Of a DNA stretch of 64,000 bases, positions 63,095 to 64,000 are shown in pieces (the first letter of the stretch is position 1; every line of letters begins with the position of its first letter). Source of the DNA: Demequina sediminis (lineage in GTDB: Bacteria > Actinomycetota > Actinomycetes > Actinomycetales > Demequinaceae); assembly GCF_030296675.1 (NCBI RefSeq), contig NZ_AP027736.1, positions 1,860,001 through 1,924,000 of the forward strand. The letters are read 5' to 3'. The position numbers were made by a program, and so were the translations under genes. A model generated the notes under the pieces. It saw only the letters and a program-made list of their open reading frames with translations. It was not told the origin of the DNA and did no database searches.

Positions 63095-64000
63095 CCGTCG
63101 CCGAGCATCCGGCACGCGAGCGCATTCAGCGCACCCTGCTCTTCGCGCTCGGCATCGGCGGACTCATCTTCGGGGCGCTGATGGCCACCGGCGGCTCGGG
63201 CTTCCTCGCGCAGATCGGCCAGCTCCGCTCGCCGTTCGGCATCGCCACGGTCGTGGTGGGTGTGGGGATCCCCGTGGTGTACCCCGTGCTGTCGCGCACC
63301 ATGCCGATCCGTCCGCTGCTGGGCCTCGCGGGCGGCACGTCGCTGGCGTTCCTCGCGATCCAGGTGGCGTGGCCCGCCTTCATGATCGACGACGTCCTCG
63401 CGGACGACACCACGCCATGGCTCCAAGGCGTGACCGCGATCCATGCGACCGCGCTCGCGATCGCGTGGCCGCGACCCCTCGTGTGGCTGTTCCCGTTGCT
63501 CCAGGGCCCGGTGGTCGCAATGGTGCAGGTCCAGGTGAGGGACGATGCCGCGCTCGAGGCCGTCCTCGACGGCCTGGGGGCGGTGATCTTCTGCCTGATC
63601 GTCACAGGGGTGTCCGTGGCCCTCATCGCCGCTGGCGATCGCCAGGACGCCGCGGCCGAGCACGCGCGCGAACAGGCCGCCCTCGAGGCCACGCGGCGCA
63701 CGCGCGAGGCCGAGCAGACCCGTATCAATGCGATCGTGCACGACGACGTGATGTCGGTCCTGCTTGCCGCCTCGCGCGTCACGCCACCCGCGGAGCTCGC
63801 CGACCAGGCGCGACGCGCGATCACGCGCGTCGAGACGCTCGCGAGCGGGCGCAGCGAGTCGCGCGACTACGATCCCGAAGAATTCGTCGCGGTCGTGCGT
63901 TCGACCGCGGCGGCGCTCGCACCCGAGGTCCCCGTGCGGTACGCCGTCGACGGCGAGTCGCCGCTTCCCGCCGGGGTCGTGGCCGCCTTCGCCGAGGCGA
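63091..64000 (+). CDS. Sensor histidine kinase, 3' end outside the window
   Basis: About 303 residues are seen, starting at a GTG that overlaps the regulator stop (GTGA). There are roughly five to six N-terminal membrane segments (TLLFALGIGGLIFGALMA, GIATVVVGVGIPVVYPVL and further). A cytoplasmic coiled stretch (EHAREQAALEATRRTREAEQ) follows, then the phospho-acceptor region INAIVHDDVMSVLLAAS with the His. The Asp after that His fits the HisKA_3-like/DesK-NarX group. The ATPase domain begins at the window end. The signal is unknown. Confidence 0.88.
   Translation, partial: MTVAEHPARERIQRTLLFALGIGGLIFGALMATGGSGFLAQIGQLRSPFGIATVVVGVGIPVVYPVLSRTMPIRPLLGLAGGTSLAFLAIQVAWPAFMIDDVLADDTTPWLQGVTAIHATALAIAWPRPLVWLFPLLQGPVVAMVQVQVRDDAALEAVLDGLGAVIFCLIVTGVSVALIAAGDRQDAAAEHAREQAALEATRRTREAEQTRINAIVHDDVMSVLLAASRVTPPAELADQARRAITRVETLASGRSESRDYDPEEFVAVVRSTAAALAPEVPVRYAVDGESPLPAGVVAAFAEA

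Noticed and set aside
1-64000. rRNA or tRNA genes
   Set aside because: No cloverleaf, CCA end or rRNA-like stretch was noticed in the intergenic regions.

Overview
The window is very GC-rich and strongly strand-biased in third-position G/C. It shows GTG/TTG starts, 4-bp ATGA/GTGA gene overlaps and actinobacterial families (PurS/PurQ/PurL, Septum_form proteins, PrsW, CmtR-type ArsR, LemA with a partner protein). This suggests an actinobacterium, probably of the Micrococcales (Demequina/Cellulomonas-like). That placement is inferred from gene content only. No rRNA, tRNA, phage or CRISPR locus was recognised.

Layout. 1-4.4 kb: end of a MacB/FtsX-type exporter (ATPase plus two permeases). 4.4-9.8 kb: a sterol-carrier-like protein, purL and three uncharacterised proteins. 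9.9-14.5 kb: a phosphoribosyltransferase, an anchored MacB-like domain, a rhodanese and a 910-residue surface protein with three lamin-tail domains, a propeller-like domain and SLH-like repeats. 14.6-21.4 kb: an alpha-xyloside utilisation locus (LacI regulator, binding protein, two permeases, YicI-type GH31) with two copies of one LacI-type palindrome. 21.4-29.2 kb: metZ, PrsW, copA with a MerR regulator, a racemase-like protein and an acetyltransferase-kinase fusion. 42-63 kb: housekeeping genes, including purQS, purCD, purA, purT, pyrE, fba, xthA and lemA, then a two-component system cut by the window end.

The main accessory feature is an 11.7-kb metal-resistance island (29,561-41,301) inserted in a luciferase-like monooxygenase gene. 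An 11-bp direct repeat flanks it, and removing the island plus one repeat copy rejoins an exact 345-codon frame. It carries an IS5-family element, a cmtR/P1B-ATPase/thioredoxin-like operon, two diverged mobilisation modules facing away from a degenerate IS256-family element, and a mer locus (merR, merA, MerT-like gene) with a textbook MerR promoter. No integrase is visible, so how it arrived is unknown.

Reading caution: at least eight host genes are broken by single-base losses, nearly all in runs of 4-6 C or G, always in the same direction, and in each case restoring one base per lesion gives an integral codon count. Systematic homopolymer under-calling is the simplest explanation, so these genes are probably intact in the organism. 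A TAG codon in the xyloside binding protein and the damage to both transposases are of a different kind.

The most puzzling non-coding stretch is 50.3-51.0 kb. It has two copies of a ~190-bp unit, each holding a pair of divergent start-codon motifs with related N-terminal peptides, interleaved with GC-rich tandem repeats.
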